Source: Ancylobacter novellus
GTDB taxonomy: Bacteria > Pseudomonadota > Alphaproteobacteria > Rhizobiales > Methylopilaceae
DNA length: 64,000 bases
Assembly: GCA_003241695.1 (NCBI GenBank)
Contig: QFPN01000005.1
Coordinates: 62,001 to 126,000, forward strand
Reading direction: 5' to 3'
This document shows positions 57,621 to 64,000 of the stretch, one piece after another. Positions within the stretch are counted from its first letter, which is position 1; every line of letters begins with the position of its first letter. The position numbers and the translations under genes were made by a program. The notes beneath the pieces are model-generated. The model had not been told where the DNA came from and did not search any database. It saw only the letters and a list, made by a program, of their open reading frames with translations.

Positions 57621-58889
57621 GACCGAGCCGCGCACGAGGCCCGCGACGCCTCCGTCAGACAGCCTGAACAGCGGGTCGGCCGCGCCCTCGCGGACGATCG
57701 CGGCGTAGTGGAACTCGTGGGCGCGCACCTCCGCGCCCGCTTCGCCGAGCGGGCCGCGGGAGGCCAACGTCACCCGGCGATAGCCGAGATGGAGTCTTCG
57801 GCTGGCGAAGGATGTTTCAAGCGGCAGCAGCCCGAGCCCGTCATGGCGGACGCCGTCCGCATCGACGATCGTCTCGCCCAGCGTCATGTAGCCGCCGCAC
57901 TCGCCATAGATCGCGACGCCTCTCCCGGCAGCCTCGCGCATGGCGGCTCGGAAGCGCGCCGCCGAGGCGATCCGCGCCGCATGAAGCTCCGGATAGCCGC
58001 CCGGCAGGAACACGGCGTCGGCGGCCTCGGCCGGCGCCTCGTCGGCGAGCGGCGAGAACGGCAGGATCGCGGCCCCCGCCGCCCGCCAGCCGTCGAGCAC
58101 ATGCGGATAGGCGAAGCGGAAGGCGACGTCGGAGGCGACCGCGATCCGCCGCCCGAGCGGCCGCGCCGGCGGCCTGGACGGGGCCGCAACGGGCGCCTGC
58201 GGAACCCGCGCGGCGGCTTGGAGCGCCGCGAGGTCGACATGAGCCGCGACGGCCTCGCCGGCCGCGTCGAGGAAGGCTTCGAGCCCCTCGACCTCTTCCG
58301 CCTGGACGAGCCCGAGATGACGCGACGGGGTCGCAAGCGCCGAGAGCCGCGGCAGCGCGCCGAAAACCCTGATCCCGGCGGCCTCGCAGCCCTGCCGCGC
58401 GAGCGCCTCATGTCGCGCGCTCGCGACGCGGTTGAGCACGACGCCCGCGATCTCGACCGTCGGATCGAAGGCGCGGAAGCCGAGCGCCACGGCGCCGACC
58501 GACTGGGCGGAGGCGCCGGCGTCGATCGCGAGCACGACCGGCGCGCCAAGAGTCTTCGCGACGTCGGCCGCGGCGCTCGGACCCTCGACGCCGGGTTCGG
58601 CCGCCCGGTCGAACAGCCCCATCACGCCCTCGACGACCAGGATGTCCGCCCCCTGTCCCGCCTGCGCCGCGAGCGACAACAGCCGGTCACGCCGCATCGC
58701 CCAACCGTCGAGATTGAGCGAGGGACGGCCGGTCGCCGCCTCATGGAAGCGCGGATCGATGTAGTCCGGTCCGATCTTGGCCGAGCCCGCGACGAGCCCC
58801 GCGCCCCGGAAGGCGCGAAGGAGGCCGAGCGTCAGGACGGTCTTGCCGGAGCCGCTCGACGGCGCGGAGACGACGATCGCGGGCGTCAC
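57585..58889 (-). CDS. cobB: Cobyrinate a,c-diamide synthase (hydrogenobyrinate type)
   Basis: Amidates the a and c side chains before cobalt insertion in the aerobic pathway. The 434-aa protein has the ATP-binding VVSAPSSGSGKTVLTLGLLR (about 5-24), FHEAATGRPSLNLDGWAM, VEGVMGLFDRA and the glutamine amidotransferase nucleophile in IYGECGGYMTLGETI (Cys about 328). The start is a GTG overlapping the cobA stop (GTGA), so it is coupled to cobA. Its 3' end overlaps the converging DUF1636 gene by 36 bases. Confidence 0.95.
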   Translation of the reverse strand: MTPAIVVSAPSSGSGKTVLTLGLLRAFRGAGLVAGSAKIGPDYIDPRFHEAATGRPSLNLDGWAMRRDRLLSLAAQAGQGADILVVEGVMGLFDRAAEPGVEGPSAAADVAKTLGAPVVLAIDAGASAQSVGAVALGFRAFDPTVEIAGVVLNRVASARHEALARQGCEAAGIRVFGALPRLSALATPSRHLGLVQAEEVEGLEAFLDAAGEAVAAHVDLAALQAAARVPQAPVAAPSRPPARPLGRRIAVASDVAFRFAYPHVLDGWRAAGAAILPFSPLADEAPAEAADAVFLPGGYPELHAARIASAARFRAAMREAAGRGVAIYGECGGYMTLGETIVDADGVRHDGLGLLPLETSFASRRLHLGYRRVTLASRGPLGEAGAEVRAHEFHYAAIVREGAADPLFRLSDGGVAGLVRGSVSGSFLHVVDCG

Positions 58890-59743
58890 GCCCCCGCGGT
58901 CTCGACTTCGCGCGCCGAGAGCGAGGAGGCGAGCACGGGCGCGAGCGCCACGACGCCGCCGACCACGATGATGGCGGGCGCCTCGACGTTCCCGAGGCTG
59001 TCGCCGGCCGCAAGCCGCCCGAGCGTCGTGCGGACGACCCGCTGGCGCGCCGTGGTGGCGTTGGACACCACCGCGACCGGTTCGTCCTCGGCACGGCCCG
59101 CCTCCCGCAGCCGCTCGGCGATGACGCGCATCAGGCGGAAGCCCATATAGACGACCAGCACCGGCGAGCCGGCCGACAGAGCCTTCCAGTCGAGCCGCGA
59201 CGACAGGCCGCCGGAGGCGTCGTGCGCGGTCAGGAAGGTGACGGACTGGTTGACGTCGCGATGCGTCACAGGGATCCCCGCCGCCGCAAGCCCCCCAATC
59301 CCTGCGGTCACGCCGGGAGAGGCGCGGAACGGCGTTCCGGCGGCGACGAGCCCCTGCGCCTCCTCGGCTCCGCGGCCGAAAACGTAAGGGTCGCCCCCCT
59401 TCAGCCGAACGACGCGCTTGCCCGAGCGGGCGGCCGCGATCAGAAGGGCCGTGATCTCGGCCTGCTTCGGCGACGGGCAGCCGGCGCGCTTTCCGACGAA
59501 CACGCGCTCGCAATCGCCGCGGGCGAGCCTCAAAACGTCCTCATTCACAAGCGCATCGAAGTAGATCGCGTCGGCTTGGGCGAGCGCCCACGCCGCCTGC
59601 AGCGTCACGAGGCCGGGATCGCCCGGACCGGCCCCGACGAGCCAGACGGTTCCGGGGGGGAACGGCGGCATGGCGCCGGCGAGCGCCTGCGGCAGAACGA
59701 TGGGCGTGGGGAGGATTTCGGCATGAGCGGGCGCAAGCGACAT
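58886..59743 (-). CDS. cobA: Uroporphyrinogen-III C-methyltransferase (SUMT)
   Basis: Methylates uroporphyrinogen III twice to precorrin-2, the branch point to corrins. The 285-aa protein has VWLVGAGPGDPGLVTLQAAW (about 33-52), YFDALVNEDVLRLA, RVVRLKGGDPYVFGRGAEEA and VTHRDVNQSVTFLTAHD. The start is uncertain: ATGs at 59755, 59743 and 59671 are in frame and none has a clear ribosome-binding site. The first two overlap the 5' end of the divergent cobK gene. It is coupled to cobB downstream. Confidence 0.94.
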   Translation of the reverse strand: MSLAPAHAEILPTPIVLPQALAGAMPPFPPGTVWLVGAGPGDPGLVTLQAAWALAQADAIYFDALVNEDVLRLARGDCERVFVGKRAGCPSPKQAEITALLIAAARSGKRVVRLKGGDPYVFGRGAEEAQGLVAAGTPFRASPGVTAGIGGLAAAGIPVTHRDVNQSVTFLTAHDASGGLSSRLDWKALSAGSPVLVVYMGFRLMRVIAERLREAGRAEDEPVAVVSNATTARQRVVRTTLGRLAAGDSLGNVEAPAIIVVGGVVALAPVLASSLSAREVETAGA

Positions 59744-60556
59744 GCGGCGGACCATGGCCCCAGTTCTGGCGCCGCACAATCCCGATCTGAGGCGAAGCCG
59801 GGGGCGCCGCGGGTCCTCATTCTCGGCGGCTCCGCCGACGGCTTCGAGGTCGCGGAGCTGTTCGTCACGCGCGGCTTCGACGTGGTGACGTCCTTCGCCG
59901 GCCGCACCGAGACGCGGCGCGCGCCTGCGGGCGTCGCCCGCGTCGGCGGCTTCGGCGGGATCACCGGGCTCGCGGCCTATATCGCGGTCGAGGATTTTTC
60001 GATCGTCATCGACGCCACCCATCCGTTCGCGAGCGCGATCAAGCTCCACGCGGAAAAGGCCTGTTACGAGGTCGGCGCGCCGCTGATCCATGTGATGCGC
60101 GCTCCATGGGCGCCCGAGCCCGACGACGACTGGCGATTCGCGCCCGACACCGAAGCCGCCGCGACACTGACGCCGCTCACCGCCGGAAACTGCTTCCTGA
60201 CGGTCGGCCGCATGAAGATCGCGCCCTTCGCCAAACGCGACGATCTGAGCTTCGTGGTCCGGACGGTCGAGAACGCCTCGTCCGAATTCGTCCATCCGGC
60301 GTCGGTCTTCATCCGCGACCGCGGCCCGTTCACGCTCGAGAACGAACGCGCTCTGTTCGACAGGCACCGGATCGACTGCCTCGTCACGGCGAACAGCGGC
60401 GGTCACGGCGCCGCGGCCAAGCTCGCCGTGGCGCGGGAACGCGGGATGCCGGTGGTGCTGATCGATCGTCCGCCGCCGCCCGAAGGCAAGGTGGTCGAAA
60501 CCGCGGCTCAGGCCCTCGACGAGGCCGTCGCCCTCATCGGCGACCCGCTGGCGTGA
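59723..60556 (+). CDS. cobK: Precorrin-6A reductase
   Basis: Reduces precorrin-6A with NADPH. The 277-aa protein has VLILGGSADGFEVAELFVTRG (dinucleotide-binding type, about 30-50), FSIVIDATHPFASAIKLHA and TAGNCFLTVGRMKIAPFA. The ATG at 59723 has GGAGGA seven bases upstream and is the only good start. This places its first 20-30 bases, and its ribosome-binding site, opposite the start of cobA. It is followed by cobL after 37 bases. Confidence 0.93.
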   Translation: MSGRKRHAADHGPSSGAAQSRSEAKPGAPRVLILGGSADGFEVAELFVTRGFDVVTSFAGRTETRRAPAGVARVGGFGGITGLAAYIAVEDFSIVIDATHPFASAIKLHAEKACYEVGAPLIHVMRAPWAPEPDDDWRFAPDTEAAATLTPLTAGNCFLTVGRMKIAPFAKRDDLSFVVRTVENASSEFVHPASVFIRDRGPFTLENERALFDRHRIDCLVTANSGGHGAAAKLAVARERGMPVVLIDRPPPPEGKVVETAAQALDEAVALIGDPLA

Positions 60557-60593
60557 TATGGCTCGCGCCTGATCCAACGACCGGACCGCGCCG

Positions 60594-61853
60594 TTGCCCG
60601 CCTCGTCTTCGCCGAAACCCGTCCTGCTCGCCGACCCGCGTTGGCTGACCGTCGTCGGAATCGGCGAGGACGGAGTGGACGGCCTCGGCGAGGACGCCCT
60701 GCGGACGCTTGCCGAGGCCGAAGCGCTGGTCGGCGGCGCGCGTCACCTCGCGCTCGTGTCCGAAAGCGCGGCGCCACGCGCCGAGCGCCACGCGTGGCCG
60801 TCGCCGATGCTGCCCTTCGTCGAGACCATCGCCGGCTGGCGCGGCCGGCGCACGGTCGTGCTCGCAAGCGGCGATCCGCTGCTCTACGGCGTCGCCGCGA
60901 CGCTGCTGACGCGGGTCGCACGCGAGGAGATGCGGGTGCTGCCCGTCCTCTCATCGTTCCAGCTCGCCTGCGCCGCGATGCTGTGGCCGCAGTCCGGGGT
61001 CGGGCTCGTCTCGGCCTGCGGGCGGCCTATTGAGACGCTGGCGCTCGAGCTGTTCGACGGCGCCCGCATCGTGCTGCTCTCCGCCGACGGCGCGACGCCC
61101 GCCGGCGCGGCGCGGCTTCTGGTCGCCCTCGGCTACGGCGCAAGCCGCCTGACCGTGCTGGAACGTCTCGGCGCGCCGGACGCGCGCTGCCTGTCCCTGA
61201 TCGCGCGCGAGGTCGGCGACAAGACGTTCGATCCGCTGAACCTCGTGGCGATCGAGGCCGTGGCTGATCCCGGAACGCTGGTCCTGTCCCGCGCGCCGGG
61301 CCTGCCCGACGACGCTTTCGAGAACGACGGCCAGATCACCCGCCGCGAGATCCGCGCTCTGACGCTCGCCCGGCTTTCGCCCACGCCCGGCGCGCTGCTC
61401 TGGGACGTCGGGGCCGGCTCCGGTTCGATCGGGATCGAATGGATGCGGGCGGCCAAGGGCGCCCGCGCCATCGGCCTCGAGCCCCGCGCCGACCGCGCCG
61501 AACGGGCGCGGGAGAACGCGCGGCGGCTCGGCGTGCCGGGCCTCGACATCCGCGAGCAGGCCGCGCCCGAGGGCCTCGCCGGCCTGCCGCGGCCGGACGC
61601 GATCTTCCTCGGCGGCGGCGCGACGGCCGACAGGGTTTTCGACATCTGCCTCGCGGCGCTGAAGCCCGGCGGGCGGCTCGTCGCCAACGCCGTGACGCTT
61701 GAGACCGAGACGGTGCTGGTCGCGGCGCGCGCGGCCCATGGCGGCGATCTCGTGCGTCTGCAGGCGACCTACGCCGATCCGGTCGGCCGCATGACCGGCT
61801 GGCGACCGGCGATGCCGATCACCCAATACGCCTACACGAAGCCGCGCTCGTGA
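60594..61853 (+). CDS. cobL: Precorrin-6Y C5,15-methyltransferase (decarboxylating)
   Basis: Methylates C5 and C15 and decarboxylates the ring. The 419-aa protein fuses a CbiE-like N-terminal methylase (LTVVGIGEDGVDGLGEDALR; ASGDPLLYGVAATLL) to a CbiT-like C-terminal domain (LLWDVGAGSGSIGIEWMRAA, about 263-282). The start is a TTG at 60594, because the nearby ATG at 60558 runs into a stop after four codons. It overlaps cobM by four bases (GTGA). Confidence 0.94.
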   Translation: MPASSSPKPVLLADPRWLTVVGIGEDGVDGLGEDALRTLAEAEALVGGARHLALVSESAAPRAERHAWPSPMLPFVETIAGWRGRRTVVLASGDPLLYGVAATLLTRVAREEMRVLPVLSSFQLACAAMLWPQSGVGLVSACGRPIETLALELFDGARIVLLSADGATPAGAARLLVALGYGASRLTVLERLGAPDARCLSLIAREVGDKTFDPLNLVAIEAVADPGTLVLSRAPGLPDDAFENDGQITRREIRALTLARLSPTPGALLWDVGAGSGSIGIEWMRAAKGARAIGLEPRADRAERARENARRLGVPGLDIREQAAPEGLAGLPRPDAIFLGGGATADRVFDICLAALKPGGRLVANAVTLETETVLVAARAAHGGDLVRLQATYADPVGRMTGWRPAMPITQYAYTKPRS

Positions 61854-62611
61854 CCGTCTATTTCATTGGCGCGGGGCCGGGCGACCCCGACCTGATCACC
61901 GTCCGGGGCCGCGACCTGATCGCGCGCTGCCCTGTCTGCCTCTACGCCGGATCGCTGGTGCCCGCGGCCGTCGTCGCCTATGCGCCCGCCGACGCGCGGG
62001 TGGTCGACACCGCCTCCATGACGCTCGTCGAGATTCTCGCCGAGATCGAGGACGCACATGCGGAAAACCTCGACGTCGCGCGGGTGCATTCGGGCGATCC
62101 GTCGATCTACGGCGCGACCGCGGAGCAGTATGCGGCGCTGCGCGAACGGGGGATACCGTTCGAGATCGTGCCCGGCGTGCCGGCCTTCGCGGCGGCGGCG
62201 GCCCGCCTCGGCGTGGAGCTGACCGTCCCGGAAATCGCCCAGACGATCGTGCTCAGCCGCCTGTCGGGCCGCGCGTCGAAGATGCCCGAGGCGGAGACGC
62301 TCGCTGCCGTCGCGGCCTCGCGGGGGACGCTCGCGTTGCATCTTTCGGCGAAGCAGCTTCCCCGCATCGCCGCCGAACTCGCGCCGCTTTACGGCGCCGA
62401 CTGCCCGGTCGCGCTGGTCGCCCGCGCCACATGGCCCGACGAGGCGATCGTCCGCGGCACGCTGGCCGACATCGTCGAGAAAGCCGCCCCGCTCGGCGTC
62501 GAGCGCACCGCGCTCGTCATCGTCGGCCGCGCGCTCGACGGGCTCGCGGAGGCGTCGAGCGCGCTCTATTCGCAGGAGTACGACCGGCATCTGAAGCCGG
62601 CGGAGGAGTGA
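61850..62611 (+). CDS. cobM: Precorrin-4 C11-methyltransferase
   Basis: Methylates C11 of precorrin-4. The 253-aa tetrapyrrole methylase starts VYFIGAGPGDPDLITVRGRD and contains PVCLYAGSLVPAAVVAYAP, VARVHSGDPSIYGATAEQY and VPEIAQTIVLSRLSGRASKM, the CobM/CbiF pattern. It uses a GTG start inside the cobL stop. It ends five bases before the stop of the converging cobJ fusion gene. Confidence 0.95.
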   Translation: MTVYFIGAGPGDPDLITVRGRDLIARCPVCLYAGSLVPAAVVAYAPADARVVDTASMTLVEILAEIEDAHAENLDVARVHSGDPSIYGATAEQYAALRERGIPFEIVPGVPAFAAAAARLGVELTVPEIAQTIVLSRLSGRASKMPEAETLAAVAASRGTLALHLSAKQLPRIAAELAPLYGADCPVALVARATWPDEAIVRGTLADIVEKAAPLGVERTALVIVGRALDGLAEASSALYSQEYDRHLKPAEE

Positions 62612-62615
62612 GGAC

Positions 62616-64000
62616 CTACCGCTCGTCCTCGTCCGGCGTGTCGTAGACACGCGGCGTGTACATCCAATGGCGGCCGTCGGCGCGAGCGAAGACGCGGGTC
62701 TTGGACGAGCCGACGACGATCAGCGTGCGCATGTCGACGACGGCCGGATCGATCTCGCCGAGCGTCGTCACCGTCATGCGCTCGGCGGGACGGCCTATGT
62801 CGCGGGCGAGCGCGACAGGCGTCTCGGGGGCGCGGTGGCGGCGGACGATCTCAAGCGCGTCGTCGAGCTGCTTGCGCCGCCGCAGCGAGGCCGGGTTGTA
62901 GAGCGCGAGCGCGAAGTCGGCCCCGGCCGCGGCGTCGAGGCGGGCCGCGATCGTCTCCCACGGCTTGAGCTGGTCCGACAGCGAGATCACCGCAAAATCG
63001 TGGCCGAGCGGCGCGCCGAGACGCGAGGCAGCCGCCTGCATCGCGGAGATGCCGGGCACGACCTCGATCGCGACGCCGGGCCAGCGCGCGGGCTCCGCAG
63101 CCGCAGCCTCCATGACGGCCGCCGCCATGCCGAAGACGCCGCTGTCGCCCGACGAGACCACGACGACCTCCCGCCCCTGCGCCGCGAGCGCCATGGCGGC
63201 GCGGGCGCGTTCGAGCTCGACGCGGTTGTCGGAGCCGTGGCGGCGCTGGCCGGCGCGCTCCGGCACCATGGCGAGATAGCCCTCATAGCCGACGAGGTCC
63301 TGCGCCCGGTCGAGCGCGGCGGCGGCCTCCGGCGCGAGCCAGCCCTTCCAGCCGGGGCCGAGGCCGACGACGGTCACGCGGCCCGACGCCCGGCCGAAAA
63401 CATGCGGCGCCTGCGGCGCGGGGAAACGATGGAGGCGCAACCCCGGCTCGCCATGGACGATCTCGCCGCCCTCGATCCGGTGTTCGACAAGCCGCAACGG
63501 AACGCCGCGGGCGTCGAGCCGCTCGACGAAGACGTGATGGATCGGCGCGCCTTCGGGCGCGGTCGCGAAGGACAGAGCCGCCGGCGCGAAGCCGAGGCCC
63601 TCGATCGCGGCGTCCAGCCGGTCGAGCATGGCGGCGTCCGGCCGGTCGAACTCGGCGACCAGAACCTTGGGATGGTAGAGAAGCCCGCCCTCGGGCGGCG
63701 CGCCGGCCTCGACCGCGATCCGGAGCACGACGTCGCCGTCGGCCGAAAGCGGCAGGTTCGAGTTCTCGATCCACGGCGCCGAGCCTTCGAGCCGCGCCTC
63801 CCTGCCGCCGAGAAGCGTCGATGTAATCGCCTTGGCGTCGTCCGGATTCACCAGCGCGTAACCTGGCGGCGGCGCCTCGAGAATCACGCCGAAACGACGC
63901 GCGCCGGCCCCGGTCAGCGCCGCCGCGCCGCCGAGAGCCGCCGCGAGCTTGCGGGCGAGCCGATCGGCGCCCGTGAGGCCTCCGAGCAACGGCACGACGG
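62616..64000 (-). CDS. cobJ: CbiG-domain / precorrin-3B C17-methyltransferase (CobJ) fusion, 5' end beyond the window
   Basis: The visible about 461 residues have two parts. The first about 200 resemble CbiG: PLLGGLTGADRLARKLAAAL, then a C-terminal CbiG/CobE-like region with LPLSADGDVVLRI and LLYHPKVLVAEFDRPDAAML. From about residue 208 a CobJ methylase follows: VTVVGLGPGWKGWLAPEAAA, VVVVSSGDSGVFGMAAAV and IEVVPGISAMQAAASRLGAP. The reading frame continues past base 64000 (codons V-V before PLLGG), so the N-terminus is missing. The precorrin-3B ring contraction enzyme CobJ is certain; the CbiG part normally belongs to the anaerobic route but occurs fused to CobJ in some alphaproteobacteria. 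Confidence 0.9.
   Translation of the reverse strand, partial: VVPLLGGLTGADRLARKLAAALGGAAALTGAGARRFGVILEAPPPGYALVNPDDAKAITSTLLGGREARLEGSAPWIENSNLPLSADGDVVLRIAVEAGAPPEGGLLYHPKVLVAEFDRPDAAMLDRLDAAIEGLGFAPAALSFATAPEGAPIHHVFVERLDARGVPLRLVEHRIEGGEIVHGEPGLRLHRFPAPQAPHVFGRASGRVTVVGLGPGWKGWLAPEAAAALDRAQDLVGYEGYLAMVPERAGQRRHGSDNRVELERARAAMALAAQGREVVVVSSGDSGVFGMAAAVMEAAAAEPARWPGVAIEVVPGISAMQAAASRLGAPLGHDFAVISLSDQLKPWETIAARLDAAAGADFALALYNPASLRRRKQLDDALEIVRRHRAPETPVALARDIGRPAERMTVTTLGEIDPAVVDMRTLIVVGSSKTRVFARADGRHWMYTPRVYDTPDEDER

Noticed and set aside
60558..60572. ATG at 60558 as the cobL start
   Set aside because: In frame but stops at TGA after four codons; the TTG at 60594 is used instead.

Overview
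The window is GC-rich (locally AT-richer only inside one gene) and densely coded. It looks like the chromosome of an alphaproteobacterium of the order Hyphomicrobiales (Rhizobiales). Pointers are the hdaA-ppk-ppx block near purMN and aspS-rnd, the rsh-pdxJ-acpS-lepB-rnc-era run, a pyruvate dehydrogenase E1-beta with its own lipoyl domain, a Porin_2-type major porin, and a complete-looking stretch of the aerobic (Cob) cobalamin pathway. Genus cannot be fixed from sequence reading alone. No tRNA, rRNA, insertion sequence, CRISPR array or prophage was recognised.

Layout. 1-16 kb: housekeeping block aspS / rnd / [sialidase] / ppx-ppk-hdaA-AI-2E permease-CDP-alcohol transferase / purMN / two TerC paralogues / ndk. 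A secreted GH33-type sialidase with an AT-richer centre sits between rnd and ppx. 16-27 kb: lpdA, a nucleoside-deoxyribosyltransferase-like gene, a tautomerase, then pdhC, a Uma2-family gene, a 52-codon small ORF, a DUF5076 gene, pdhB, pdhA, then ftsB and a K+/H+ antiporter. 27-33.5 kb: era-rnc-lepB-acpS-pdxJ-rsh-rpoZ, all leftward. 33.5-45 kb: NYN-domain protein, UdgB-type uracil-DNA glycosylase, an APH(6)-like kinase coupled to smpB, dapA, a soluble lytic transglycosylase, two outer-membrane porins with a long perfect palindrome between them, and a class III aminotransferase.

45-64 kb: a cobalamin region opened by an adenosylcobalamin riboswitch. Rightward: cbtB-cbtA-cobU(cobP)-cobW-cobN-cobO-cobQ. 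A TorF-type porin gene follows, then leftward cobD and cobC, rightward DUF1636, leftward cobB-cobA, rightward cobK-cobL-cobM, and a leftward CbiG/CobJ fusion running off the right end. Together these cover cobalt entry, cobalt insertion (CobN only; CobS and CobT are not in the window), adenosylation, amidation, the aminopropanol branch and several ring methylations.

The most interesting signal is a scattered set of palindromic repeat elements of roughly 90-120 bp, each with two arms around a variable centre. Most lie between genes, but two lie inside cobN, in frame and without stops, adding about 30 residues each. This resembles the Rickettsia palindromic elements that insert into protein-coding genes. 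Two more elements with identical arms flank cobN-cobO, so four elements fall within about 4.8 kb.
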